Origin: Geomicrobium halophilum
GTDB taxonomy: Bacteria; Bacillota; Bacilli; Bacillales; Marinococcaceae
Length of the DNA: 64,000 nt
Direction: 5' to 3'
Assembly (NCBI RefSeq): GCF_014207655.1
Contig: NZ_JACHHJ010000006.1
Span: 83,692-147,691, forward strand
Below are positions 7,897 through 15,601 of this stretch, piece after piece. The notes below the pieces were generated by a model that was given only the letters and a program-made list of their open reading frames with translations, had not been told where the DNA came from and ran no database searches. A program made the translations under genes and the position numbers. The number at the start of each line of letters is the position of its first letter. Position 1 is the stretch's first letter.

Positions 7897-9490
7897 TCTA
7901 CTTATTATTTTACTCATCGTCGCCTGGGCGGTTTATAACACGGTTCGTATCAAAAAAAATGTACACATGTTGCAGCTTAATTCCTATCGGAATGAACGTT
8001 ATTTTCGCTGGATGAAAGAACATCCGGAAAAGGCGATTTATCTCCGTGATATTTGGCCGGCATTATCTTTTGTATTCTTATTACCGTTATGGGGTTCCTG
8101 GTGGTTCTGGCTAGCCATGATTTGGGCGATTGCTAGCTATATTTTATTGACCGTCAATCGCCCGAAAACCGCAGAGAAGAAGAAGCTTGCCATCACTCCT
8201 CGCGTCAAGCGGCTATTTATGACAACAGGGGTGCTCTATGTGCTCGTTATGGCCCTTTCCTTACTGATTGGCTTTAATGACACGTTTGCTCTTGCCTGGT
8301 TTTTGCTTATTCTTGTGCTTTCTAATTTCCTATCTTATTTTATGGTGTTGATCGCCAATACGATTAATATGCCCATTGAATCCCAAGTCCATCAATATTA
8401 TTTTAATGATGCTGAAAAAATCATTCGTTCATCGCCCGATCTTGAAGTGATTGGTGTGACTGGAAGTTATGGAAAGACCAGTACAAAGCATATTTTAAAA
8501 GAAGTGTTAGCAAGCGAATATAACGTGTTGATGACGCCAGAAAGCTATAATACAAAAATGGGTGTAACAAGGACGATCCGTACGTACCTGAAACCCTATC
8601 ACGAACTGTTTATTGCCGAAATGGGTGCGAAGCAGGAGCATGATATTCAGGATATTTGTGAGCTTGTTCATCAAAAATACGGGATCATTACAGCCATTGG
8701 TGAGCAGCATTTAGAAACGTTTAAAACCCTCGACAATATTAAGAAAACAAAATTTGAGCTCGTTGAAACGCTGCCTAATAATGGCACGGCTTTTCTCAAT
8801 AAAGACGATGAAAATATCAACTCCTATCAGCAAAAGAATAATTGCCGGACCATGTATTACGGCATTGATGCCGATGATTTACATTACCGAGCAAAAGACA
8901 TTCAGTATTCAGCGAAGGGAACGACATTTACAGTTTTAAAATATGATGGCACGAACGTCCAGATTGAGACAAGATTATTGGGGCGGCATAACATCTATAA
9001 TATTCTGGCGGCCATTGCGATCGGCTCGGAGAAAAATATTTCGCTCGAAAAGATGGCCCGCGCGATCAAGGGCGTGAACCCGGTCCCCCACCGTCTCGAG
9101 TTGAGGAAAACAAGCGAGCAATTGACGCTCATCGATGATAGCTTTAACTCTAACCCCACTGGGGCTAAAATGGCTGTTGAAGTGCTTGGTTCCATGCCTG
9201 AGAAGAAATTACTTGTAACACCTGGAATGATCGAGCTGGGCGATCGGGAATATGAACTGAATAAAACGCTGGCCCATCAAGCTGCTGAAGTCTGTGATTT
9301 TATTATTCTCGTCGGCAAAAAGCAGACACGGCCGCTTCAAGACGGCTTAGTGGAAGCTGGGTACCCGGAGGCGCAATCCTATGTCGCTTTTGACTTGCAT
9401 GATGCGTTGCAAAAAATGCGTGAGGTGACGGCCGATCAATCTTCAGTTGTTTTATTGGAAAATGATTTGCCTGATACGTTCAATGAATAG
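7889..9490 (+). CDS. Membrane-anchored Mur ligase family protein (MurF-like)
   Basis: ATP-dependent amide ligase of the Mur family. Hydrophobic segments occupy about residues 1-18, 56-88, 110-128 and 132-158, so roughly the first 160 residues form a membrane domain absent from ordinary soluble MurF. The ligase core follows: P-loop GVTGSYGKTSTKHIL at 189, AEMGAK and GIITAIGEQHLETF metal/nucleotide motifs, then DDSFNSNPTG near residue 410, characteristic of MurF/MurE-type enzymes. The gene overlaps the hydrolase upstream and precedes a Ddl-family gene by 21 bases. MurF adds D-Ala-D-Ala to UDP-MurNAc-tripeptide, so the pair could be a dedicated dipeptide-making and adding unit. Whether it replaces or supplements the housekeeping MurF is unknown. 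Confidence 0.82.
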   Translation: MNSLLIILLIVAWAVYNTVRIKKNVHMLQLNSYRNERYFRWMKEHPEKAIYLRDIWPALSFVFLLPLWGSWWFWLAMIWAIASYILLTVNRPKTAEKKKLAITPRVKRLFMTTGVLYVLVMALSLLIGFNDTFALAWFLLILVLSNFLSYFMVLIANTINMPIESQVHQYYFNDAEKIIRSSPDLEVIGVTGSYGKTSTKHILKEVLASEYNVLMTPESYNTKMGVTRTIRTYLKPYHELFIAEMGAKQEHDIQDICELVHQKYGIITAIGEQHLETFKTLDNIKKTKFELVETLPNNGTAFLNKDDENINSYQQKNNCRTMYYGIDADDLHYRAKDIQYSAKGTTFTVLKYDGTNVQIETRLLGRHNIYNILAAIAIGSEKNISLEKMARAIKGVNPVPHRLELRKTSEQLTLIDDSFNSNPTGAKMAVEVLGSMPEKKLLVTPGMIELGDREYELNKTLAHQAAEVCDFIILVGKKQTRPLQDGLVEAGYPEAQSYVAFDLHDALQKMREVTADQSSVVLLENDLPDTFNE

Positions 9491-9511
9491 TTTGGGGGAA
9501 GGAAAAAACTT

Positions 9512-10735
9512 ATGAAAACAAGAGTTGGTGTGTTTTTCGGGGGGATCTCGGTTGAACATGAAGTTTCCGTGATTTCAGGGTTGCAAGCCATCGACGCGAT
9601 GGATCTCAATCGCTATGAACCGATTCCCATCTATATGGCAAAAGACCGGACTTGGTATACCGGTGAACGATTGACCGATATTGAAGCCTATAAAGATTTG
9701 GACGGTCTGTTGCAGGAGGTGCAAAAGGTTACCCCCGTCGCTGCTGATAACGGCGGGGTTGTTTTGCAGAAAAAACCAGTCCCAAAGTTTGGAAAAAGAG
9801 ACGTCGCGCAAATTGATGTTGCCTTTCCTGTACTGCATGGAACATTTGGTGAAGACGGTGCGCTGCAAGGATTCTTTGAATTGTTAAATGTTCCATATAC
9901 AGGCTGTGACGTCGCGGCTTCTGGAGCCGGAATGGACAAAATTACAATGAAGCAGATGCTAAGAGATGAAGGGGTGCCTGTGCTTGAAGATGTCTGGTTT
10001 TACCAGCATCAATGGGCAGAGCAACAGGAAGCGCTGCAAAGTAAGATTGAAGAAAACCTGGGTTATCCCGTCATCGTCAAACCTGCAAACCTTGGTTCAA
10101 GTGTCGGTATTGGCATCGCAAGAGACAGCGGTTCACTTGAGTCAGTTGTGGAAGAAGCACTAACGTTTGCCCCCAAACTTGTTGTAGAACCTTTAATTTC
10201 CAACTTGACGGAAGTAAATTGCTCGGTACTTGGAGACCCCGAGGAAATGAAAACGTCCGCTTTAGAAGAAGTGCTGAAAACCGAAGATATCTTAAGTTAC
10301 GCGGATAAATATCAGGGAGGCTCCGGAGGCAAAGGAGATCAATCGGGCACAAAAGGCGGCAGTGGGATGGAAAGCACTGACCGGATCATCCCGGCCCCGG
10401 TTTCTGAGGAACTTTCAGAGGAAATTCGTACGTTAGCCAAAGATACATTTCGGATTCTCGGTGGCAGTGGTGTGGCTCGGATTGATTTCATGATTGATAA
10501 AAAAGACGAAAAAGTGTATGTGAATGAAATTAACACGATCCCAGGATCACTTTCATTTTACCTATGGGAGCCTGTTGGGAAAGATTTTACGGCACTCACT
10601 CATGAAATGATTCAACTAGCACTTAAACGCGAACGGAACCGGGAACGCTTAACGTTCTCTATTGACTCCAACTTGTTCTCGCTACAAGGAAACAACAATG
10701 GAAAAGGCGGGAAACAAGGTGGAAATAAGCGCTAA
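9512..10735 (+). CDS. D-alanine--D-alanine ligase family protein (atypical)
   Basis: ATP-grasp ligase, 407 residues, that by family joins two D-alanines (or D-Ala with another acid). The N-terminal GGISVEHEVSVISG, the ATP-grasp segment YPVIVKPANLGSSVGIGIA and the C-terminal FMIDKKDEKVYVNEINTIPG are clear. Three features differ from standard Ddl: a Gly/Ser/Lys-rich insert (about residues 270-290) in the omega-loop region, NTIPGSLSFYLWE in place of the usual NTMPG-F-T segment, and a low-complexity Gly/Asn/Lys tail after residue 390. The start has a GGGGGAAGG ribosome-binding site. A strong terminator follows, ending the three-gene operon. The second substrate may not be D-Ala. Confidence 0.85.
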   Translation: MKTRVGVFFGGISVEHEVSVISGLQAIDAMDLNRYEPIPIYMAKDRTWYTGERLTDIEAYKDLDGLLQEVQKVTPVAADNGGVVLQKKPVPKFGKRDVAQIDVAFPVLHGTFGEDGALQGFFELLNVPYTGCDVAASGAGMDKITMKQMLRDEGVPVLEDVWFYQHQWAEQQEALQSKIEENLGYPVIVKPANLGSSVGIGIARDSGSLESVVEEALTFAPKLVVEPLISNLTEVNCSVLGDPEEMKTSALEEVLKTEDILSYADKYQGGSGGKGDQSGTKGGSGMESTDRIIPAPVSEELSEEIRTLAKDTFRILGGSGVARIDFMIDKKDEKVYVNEINTIPGSLSFYLWEPVGKDFTALTHEMIQLALKRERNRERLTFSIDSNLFSLQGNNNGKGGKQGGNKR

Positions 10736-10754
10736 ATATACGCTGTATAAAAAG

Positions 10755-10788
10755 CTGGTACGGGGGTTTTCCCGAACCAGTTTTTTTT
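10755..10788 (+). terminator. Terminator of the hydrolase-Mur ligase-Ddl operon
   Basis: CTGGT-A-CGGG pairs with CCCG-A-ACCAG across a short loop and is followed by eight T (10781-10788), a textbook rho-independent terminator. Confidence 0.9.
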
Positions 10789-10872
10789 AGCAGATAAGGA
10801 TTTCCCCATAAAAGCTTGACGAAAAGCCAAGTTTTCTAATGCTATAAGATGAAGGACTAAAGCTGCGCGCCG

Positions 10873-10985
10873 CGCCGAAAAAGTTCCTCAAACGCTGAAT
10901 AAAATGCCTAGCGCGCCGAATCATCTAGGTTGTGCGCTGAATAAGCGTGTTGCTGCGCCGAAAAAACCATTTCGCTCGCGCTCGA
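10873..10985. repeat. 21-bp-period repeat of CGCYGAA
   Basis: CGCCGAA or CGCTGAA begins at 10873, 10893, 10914, 10935 and 10956, spaced 20, 21, 21 and 21 bases, with C and T alternating at the fourth position. A degraded sixth unit (CGCTCGA) is at 10979. The intervening bases are not conserved. Neighbouring sequence is much less GC-rich. Function unknown. Confidence 0.6.
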
Positions 10986-11100
10986 TCATTCGCCCAAGAA
11001 TTTTTCAATGGACGGGAAAGAACTTTTGAAGCATTGCACTAGTTTAAAGGGGAGAGTAATTGGGAACAGATTATAGAATCACTATTCAGGAGGAATTATC

Positions 11101-12117
11101 ATGAGGCAAATTATATTACATGAAAGACCCGATGGTATGCCGACAAAAGATACGTTTCAATATCAAGAAGTGGACGTTCCTGCTCAAAAAAGCGGAGAGG
11201 TGCTATTAAAGACGCTGTATTTGTCTGTGGATCCTTATATGCGCGGGCGGATGTCAGATCTTCCTTCGTATGTGGAGCCTTTTCAGGTGGGTAAGCCTTT
11301 AAATGGGGGAATAGTAGCAGAAGTTATTGAATCAGATGGTTCCGTATTGAATACGGGGGATATCGTGACAGGTGCGTTACCTTGGCAAGAGTATATCGCG
11401 GTTTCACCGGATGAATTACGACGGGTGGATGTGCATGGAGTTCCGATTTCATCAGCGCTTGGCGTTCTTGGAATGCCTGGCTTAACTGCATATTTTGGAA
11501 TGTATCATATTGGTGAGCCAAAAGAAGGGGAGACCGTTGTGGTATCTGGCGCAGCTGGAGCCGTTGGTTCACTTGCAGGGCAACTGGCAGCAAAACGCGG
11601 GGCCCGTGTCACTGGCATTGTTGGCTCAAGGGAGAAAGCCGACTATATAGTGGAAAAGCTAGGATTTGATAATGCTGTCAATTATAAAGAAGAAAATGTA
11701 AGCGATGCGTTAAAAGCGAAATGCCCCGATGGTATTGACGTTTATTTTGAGAATGTGGGTGGCGAGATTTCAGATGCGGTTTGGCCGCAGCTTAATACGT
11801 TTGCTCGTGTTCCGCTATGCGGTGCAATCGCGTCATACAATTTGGCAGAAGGAGAAAAAGACATTGGTTTACGTGTGCAAGGGCCCTTTATAAAATCCCG
11901 AGTAAAAATGCAAGGTTTCATCGTCGGTGATTTTGCAAAACATTTTTCCGAAGCTTATCGCGAGTTGTCCTCGCTCGTTCAGTCAGGAGATATTTTGTTT
12001 GAAGAAACGATTCATGAAGGATTTGATCAAGTACCTGATGCGTTTCTCGGTTTATTTACCGGTGAAAATATAGGAAAGCAATTAGTGAAAGTCGCAGCGC
12101 CAAACGGGGAGAAGTAG
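11101..12117 (+). CDS. NADP-dependent oxidoreductase, YfmJ/CurA-like
   Basis: Zinc-independent medium-chain dehydrogenase/reductase of 338 residues, close in layout to B. subtilis YfmJ, E. coli CurA and leukotriene B4 dehydrogenases, which reduce the double bond of alpha,beta-unsaturated carbonyls with NADPH. The substrate-binding LSVDPYMRGRMSD near residue 39 and the nucleotide-binding VVVSGAAGAVGSLAGQLAA near residue 142 are diagnostic. AGGAGGAATTATC precedes the ATG. It appears to be a single-gene unit. A detoxification role is usual for the family; the natural substrate is unknown. Confidence 0.87.
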   Translation: MRQIILHERPDGMPTKDTFQYQEVDVPAQKSGEVLLKTLYLSVDPYMRGRMSDLPSYVEPFQVGKPLNGGIVAEVIESDGSVLNTGDIVTGALPWQEYIAVSPDELRRVDVHGVPISSALGVLGMPGLTAYFGMYHIGEPKEGETVVVSGAAGAVGSLAGQLAAKRGARVTGIVGSREKADYIVEKLGFDNAVNYKEENVSDALKAKCPDGIDVYFENVGGEISDAVWPQLNTFARVPLCGAIASYNLAEGEKDIGLRVQGPFIKSRVKMQGFIVGDFAKHFSEAYRELSSLVQSGDILFEETIHEGFDQVPDAFLGLFTGENIGKQLVKVAAPNGEK

Positions 12118-12159
12118 CCTGTAATGGTGGCGCAGCGTTTCATTTAGAGCGCATAGAAG

Positions 12160-12220
12160 GTTAGATGCGCTGGTTCTCTCAGGCAAGGTCTGGTGACTTT
12201 GCCTATTTTAATGGGTTTTT
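12160..12220 (+). terminator. Possible terminator region after the reductase
   Basis: AGGCAA near 12180 pairs with TTTGCCT near 12203 and is followed by ATTTTAATGGGTTTTT. A second stem, GCGCAT/ATGCGC, lies just before it. Imperfect but in the right place. Confidence 0.45.
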
Positions 12221-12274
12221 GGTATGAAATTCCAAAGGATGATTCAAGGATCCTTTAATGCTCTATATCGAACA

Positions 12275-12469
12275 TTAGGTGATGGTCCCTTTTTGCAAGA
12301 GATCGAAAAGGGAGGCTGTAAGGTTTCCGATATATTCAGGGACGACAGCAATGAAGAAAACCATCGCAAACACGAGCAAACAGAAGCTCATCTTGAACCA
12401 TAATCGATACCTGAAAAAATAAACAGCAAATCCACCTAAAGTGAATAATAAAACCATTGGACCATTCAT
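12275..12469 (-). CDS. Small membrane protein, 64 aa
   Basis: Unrecognised protein with two predicted membrane segments (about residues 4-20 and 26-46). The initiation region is good: GGAGG lies eight bases before the ATG at 12469. It stands alone on the minus strand. Size, hydrophobicity and ribosome-binding site support a real gene; no function can be assigned. Confidence 0.6.
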   Translation of the reverse strand: MNGPMVLLFTLGGFAVYFFRYRLWFKMSFCLLVFAMVFFIAVVPEYIGNLTASLFDLLQKGTIT

Positions 12470-12712
12470 TATACCGCCTCCGAGTAAAAAGTAAATCTTT
12501 CATTCAAGAAATGGCTCATATGATAAAATATCATCCTCCTGCTCTCCACTCTGATGCCAATATTCCCATAAAATATGTGTCATAATGATTTCCGTCAATA
12601 TAAGCGTGATTCCGTAGTTGCCCTTCTATTACAAATGGTATTTTTTATACAGGGCACAAGCATTATCGTCGTACCTCTAGTTGTCAAATATAATTTATTG
12701 AGACGAAGCTGA

Positions 12713-12937
12713 TTACATTTTTTCCAAAACCTTGGCCTCTAGCTTCGGGGCAAGAAGGATGCCAATACTACTGGCTCTACCGTGTTCATATTCTATATTT
12801 TGAAGAAAAACGTACCCAATGAGTTTATAATCCTCATTTTCAATGGCTAATAATAGATCGCCATTTTGCTTTTTTTCTCTACCTGATGTTATCCCTTTAA
12901 GAACTTTATGATAGTCGAAGTGAGTGATGCGAAACAA
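12713..12937 (-). pseudogene. GNAT acetyltransferase remnant
   Basis: The 74-residue frame contains a typical GNAT core, LLAIENEDYKLIGYVFLQ followed by SSIGILLAP, the beta-strand pair that precedes acetyl-CoA binding. It stops at once where the R/Q-G-x-G-x-A acetyl-CoA loop should follow, and about 50 N-terminal residues are missing. No good start or ribosome-binding site is seen (only TTG at 12937). I read it as an internal fragment of a broken acetyltransferase gene. Confidence 0.6.
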
Positions 12938-13089
12938 TAGTCTCTTGTTCCTTATAAAACTTCCCTGTTGACTGATTTCTCAAACTTGTAAAATCGAAGG
13001 TCGTAAGAACACATTATATGTCGCTTTCCAAAAGCACTTATCTATTTTTTGTAAAAATTCTTATCCAAGATTCTTTATAAGTGCGTGTG

Positions 13090-13170
13090 AAGACCAGCTG
13101 CGAACATCCTGCTTGCACCACGAAAGCATTCCCTTCTCACGAAGGAAAAGGGGCTCTTTTCCGTGGATAT
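13090..13170 (-). repeat. Degraded second copy of the 4.2-kb MITE-like repeat
   Basis: Read on the minus strand, the block around CTTTCGTGGTGCAAGCAGGA and the preceding TTTTCCTTCGTGAGAAG match the centre of the element at 4243-4424. The terminal inverted repeats are not preserved. The rest of 12938-13400 holds no convincing gene. Confidence 0.55.
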
Positions 13171-13319
13171 GGTACGCAGTTAAAGGTATATGAAAAAGGT
13201 GAAGCATTCATACACCGTAATTGACTGCTTCAATCATGATATGGGTCATGAGGTTTGAGATCATTGAAGGAAATGTTTTGCGCAGGAGTATATTATGATA
13301 TCATACCGGGGGGATCGGC

Positions 13320-13376
13320 ATGATTAAATTCAATCTTTATGATCCTCGGCGTGATGGAATCTACTTCGATCGATGA
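13320..13376 (+). CDS. Possible 18-aa small ORF
   Basis: A GGGGGG ribosome-binding site six bases before an ATG opens an 18-codon frame (MIKFNLYDPRRDGIYFDR). Sequence after the stop reads on plausibly in another frame, so it may be the start of a broken gene. Support is only the initiation signal. Confidence 0.25.
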   Translation: MIKFNLYDPRRDGIYFDR

Positions 13377-13428
13377 TCATGGAAAGGATTTTCCTCCGAA
13401 AAAATCTAGGAAATGATTAAATTTCTAC

Positions 13429-13457
13429 TTGCATTTTACCTTTCAGACGCATATAAT
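13429..13457 (+). promoter_or_regulatory. Promoter of the first tRNA operon
   Basis: TTGCAT (13429-13434) and TATAAT (13452-13457) are separated by exactly 17 bases, 29 bases before tRNA-Glu. A strong SigA-type promoter. Confidence 0.85.
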
Positions 13458-13486
13458 ATAATTTGTCAGCTTAAGAGTTAGCAACT

Positions 13487-13561
13487 GGCCCGTTGGTCAA
13501 GGGGTTAAGACACCGCCCTTTCACGGCGGTAACGCGGGTTCGAATCCCGCACGGGTCACCA
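13487..13561 (+). tRNA. tRNA-Glu (TTC)
   Basis: GGCCCGT pairs with ACGGGTC (13551-13557); D-loop, anticodon stem CCGCC/GGCGG and T-loop GGTTCGAAT are intact. Anticodon TTC is at 13520-13522 and CCA is encoded at 13559-13561. Confidence 0.97.
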
Positions 13562-13566
13562 TTCAT

Positions 13567-13652
13567 GGAGGAGTAGCGAAGTTGGCCAAACGCGGCGGAC
13601 TGTAAATCCGCTCTCTCTGAGTTCGGCGGTTCGAATCCGTCCTCCTCCACCA
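13567..13652 (+). tRNA. tRNA-Tyr (GTA)
   Basis: Acceptor stem GGAGGAG/CTCCTCC (13567-13573 with 13642-13648), a long variable arm as expected for tyrosine tRNA, anticodon GTA at 13602-13604 and encoded CCA. Confidence 0.97.
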
Positions 13653-13662
13653 TTTGCATTAA

Positions 13663-13737
13663 GCGGGAGTAGTTCAGCGGTAGAACACCACCTTGCCAAG
13701 GTGGGGGTCGCGGGTTCGAATCCCGTCTCCCGCTCCA
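13663..13737 (+). tRNA. tRNA-Gly (GCC)
   Basis: Acceptor stem GCGGGAG/CTCCCGC (13663-13669 with 13727-13733), anticodon GCC at 13695-13697, discriminator T and encoded CCA. Last gene of the first tRNA operon. Confidence 0.97.
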
Positions 13738-13738
13738 T

Positions 13739-13764
13739 AACCTTGGTTTGACAAGGTTTATTTT
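13739..13764 (+). terminator. Terminator of the first tRNA operon
   Basis: AACCTTG (13739-13745) pairs with CAAGGTT (13752-13758), followed by TATTTTT. It separates the three-tRNA unit from the promoter of the next tRNA. Confidence 0.65.
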
Positions 13765-13771
13765 TAAATCA

Positions 13772-13800
13772 TTGACGCCTGAGGAAAACAGTGGTAAAAT
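13772..13800 (+). promoter_or_regulatory. Promoter of tRNA-Gly (TCC)
   Basis: TTGACG (13772-13777) and TAAAAT (13795-13800) with a 17-base spacer, 29 bases before the tRNA. Confidence 0.85.
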
Positions 13801-13829
13801 ATTAAGCATTCCAGTCAAAATAACATTAT

Positions 13830-13903
13830 GCGGGTGTAGTTTAATGGTAAAACTTCAGCCTTCCAAGCTGATAACGTGGGTTCGATTCCCATCACCCGCT
13901 CCA
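13830..13903 (+). tRNA. tRNA-Gly (TCC)
   Basis: Acceptor stem GCGGGTG/CACCCGC, anticodon TCC at 13862-13864, discriminator T and encoded CCA at 13901-13903. Transcribed from its own promoter. Confidence 0.97.
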
Positions 13904-13917
13904 TAGTTGAAGATGAA

Positions 13918-13944
13918 AGCAAAACATGGTTTTGCTTTTTTTTT
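13918..13944 (+). terminator. Terminator after tRNA-Gly (TCC)
   Basis: AGCAAAAC (13918-13925), a 3-base loop, GTTTTGCT (13929-13936) and eight T. Confidence 0.95.
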
Positions 13945-14090
13945 AATGCTTTTTTAGACAATGTCTAGAGACAACCGATTCCCACGGTTTCGCGGAAGCG
14001 TAAAAAGTTATTTTAGAAGAAACTTGGTTTTTTTATAAAAATTCTGTCTGTACTCAGTGCGCCATGCTACCATGTTAGAGAGACTTATTT

Positions 14091-14117
14091 TGAAACCTTG
14101 CGAATATGTTCATCGTA
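14091..14117 (+). promoter_or_regulatory. SigW-type autoregulatory promoter
   Basis: TGAAAC (14091-14096) and CGTA (14114-14117), spaced 17 bases, match the known ECF SigW consensus TGAAAC-N16/17-CGTA. It lies 36 bases before sigW, where B. subtilis sigW has its autoregulated promoter. Confidence 0.88.
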
Positions 14118-14152
14118 TTTGTATTGGGTGGTGAAGCCGGGGGTCATGTTTC

Positions 14153-14716
14153 ATGGATGAGTGGATGAAGCGATGTGTTCAAAAGGTTCAGGAAGGAGAC
14201 ACCGATGCGTTTTCGGAAATTGTGAATGCCTTTAAGGACAGGGTGTATCAAATTTCATACCGCATGTTGGGGAACTCTCAAGAAGCCCAGGACATTGCTC
14301 AAGAAGCCTTTCTCCGTGCGTATACAAACCTCTCAAGCTATGATCCGAATCGTAAATTTTCCACCTGGTTGTTTCGGATTACCACTAACTTAAGTATTGA
14401 TAAGCTTCGTAAGCGAAAGCCGAACTACTCTCTGGATGCTGAAGTAGAGGGGACAGAAGGTCTGGATGGATATTCACAATTAGCCGCACAAGATGTCTTA
14501 CCCGATGAACAAGTCGTTATGCTAGAGTGGCAGGCTTCCATTCAAAAGGAAATTTCCGCACTCCCTCCTAAGTATCGTGCCGCGATTATTTTAAAGTATA
14601 TGGAAGATTTGTCATTGCAGGAGATGAGCGAAATCCTTAACCTACCTGTTGCAACGGTGAAAACGCATGTACATAGAGGCAGGGAAGCGCTGCGTAAACG
14701 CCTGAAGAAGTGGTGA
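14153..14716 (+). CDS. sigW: ECF RNA polymerase sigma factor SigW
   Basis: Extracytoplasmic-function sigma factor that turns on cell-envelope stress and antimicrobial-defence genes. The 187-residue protein has sigma-2 (about residues 22-95, with the DIAQEAFLRAYTNL region 2.2/2.3 and FSTWLFRITTNLSIDKLRKR region 2.4) and sigma-4 (about 130-187, with LSLQEMSEILNLPVATVKTH as helix-turn-helix). It is preceded by its own SigW-type promoter and followed, with a short overlap region, by rsiW. Position between tRNA genes and the cdaA-glmM block mirrors Bacillus chromosomes, which makes the assignment to SigW rather than another ECF factor strong. Confidence 0.95.
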   Translation: MDEWMKRCVQKVQEGDTDAFSEIVNAFKDRVYQISYRMLGNSQEAQDIAQEAFLRAYTNLSSYDPNRKFSTWLFRITTNLSIDKLRKRKPNYSLDAEVEGTEGLDGYSQLAAQDVLPDEQVVMLEWQASIQKEISALPPKYRAAIILKYMEDLSLQEMSEILNLPVATVKTHVHRGREALRKRLKKW

Positions 14717-14733
14717 TGAGGAGGTTGCTCAAC

Positions 14734-15339
14734 ATGGAATGTTTTGTGAGTGTAAACGATATTCGCCGATACTTCGATGGTGAAATGAAACAAGAAGAAA
14801 GAGACCAGTTTTACCTTCATTTGCCTGATTGCATAAAATGCCAAGAACACTTTGAGGAAGTCAAGAAAACCATTGCTCTTACGCAAAGCGCTTCACATAT
14901 TGAAGCTCCTCCTGCATTTACTTCAAAAGTGATGGACAACCTTCCGCATAAGAAACCGAGAAGAAGATGGAAAACGTGGATACATAACCACCCGCTTATT
15001 GTTGCAGCTCTTGTCTGTTTTATTTTTTCATCTATTGTGTTTTGGCTCATTTGGATAGGGAGCGATGAAGTCACCATTAGCGGTGAAGGTAACGTTGAAG
15101 TCATTCGTGAAACGAATACGGTTCTTGTGCCTGAAGGAGAAATGATCGAAGGTGATCTCGTTGTTCGCAATGGAAATGTAGACGTTCAGGGTGAAGTGCA
15201 CGGGGACCTCACTGTTATTCATGGGGAGATGTCCACCACGGGTCAAGTTACCGGAGATGTAGAAGAAATCAACCAAATGCTTGCCTGGATCTGGTATGAG
15301 ATAAAGACATTAACAAAAGACACTTGGTCAAGTTCATAG
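14734..15339 (+). CDS. rsiW: Anti-sigma-W factor RsiW
   Basis: Single-pass membrane anti-sigma factor that holds SigW until regulated proteolysis. The cytoplasmic part carries the zinc-binding H-x3-C-x2-C motif of ZAS domains (HLPDCIKC near residue 29). A membrane segment covers about residues 90-112. The extracytoplasmic part is a beta-rich, bactofilin-like repeat (GEGNVEV, GDLVVRNGNVDVQGEVHGDL) as in B. subtilis RsiW. Start at the ATG at 14734, after GAGGAGG; an in-frame upstream start at 14710 overlaps sigW and lacks this site. 201 residues, normal length. Cotranscribed with sigW. Confidence 0.94.
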   Translation: MECFVSVNDIRRYFDGEMKQEERDQFYLHLPDCIKCQEHFEEVKKTIALTQSASHIEAPPAFTSKVMDNLPHKKPRRRWKTWIHNHPLIVAALVCFIFSSIVFWLIWIGSDEVTISGEGNVEVIRETNTVLVPEGEMIEGDLVVRNGNVDVQGEVHGDLTVIHGEMSTTGQVTGDVEEINQMLAWIWYEIKTLTKDTWSSS

Positions 15340-15537
15340 GTTGGGAACTCATATTTTCACATCTGTTTACCGATACTCTGCCGGGATTGTGCGATTATTT
15401 TCGACTAAAAGTTTGTAACAAAACCTCCCTTACATCGTTATATATGAATGAGTGCTTAAAAGATAGATAGGAATATTGAAGCGGAGAATAGAGTATAATG
15501 AATAGGTGTGGCAAAATTATCCTTATCATGTTTGCTG

Positions 15538-15546
15538 TGGTATAAT
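15538..15546 (+). promoter_or_regulatory. Extended -10 promoter of cdaA
   Basis: TGGTATAAT forms an extended -10 element 56 bases before the cdaA ATG, with no good -35. Another TATAAT at 15494-15499 could be a second start. Both would uncouple the cdaA-glmM unit from SigW control. Confidence 0.55.
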
Positions 15547-15601
15547 GAGGGTATTGGCCCCTTGGGGTTCTCGGTTTCAATTCCTAGTGGGAGGAAAACT
15601 G

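Noticed and set aside
10873..10985. CRISPR-like array
   Set aside because: The repeated part is only 7 bases with 13-14-base gaps, there are no cas genes and no long direct repeat.
13471..13818. A 115-codon minus-strand reading frame across the tRNA cluster
   Set aside because: It is the antisense translation of three tRNA genes (GRRDSNPRPPPW-type sequence), a well-known annotation artefact.
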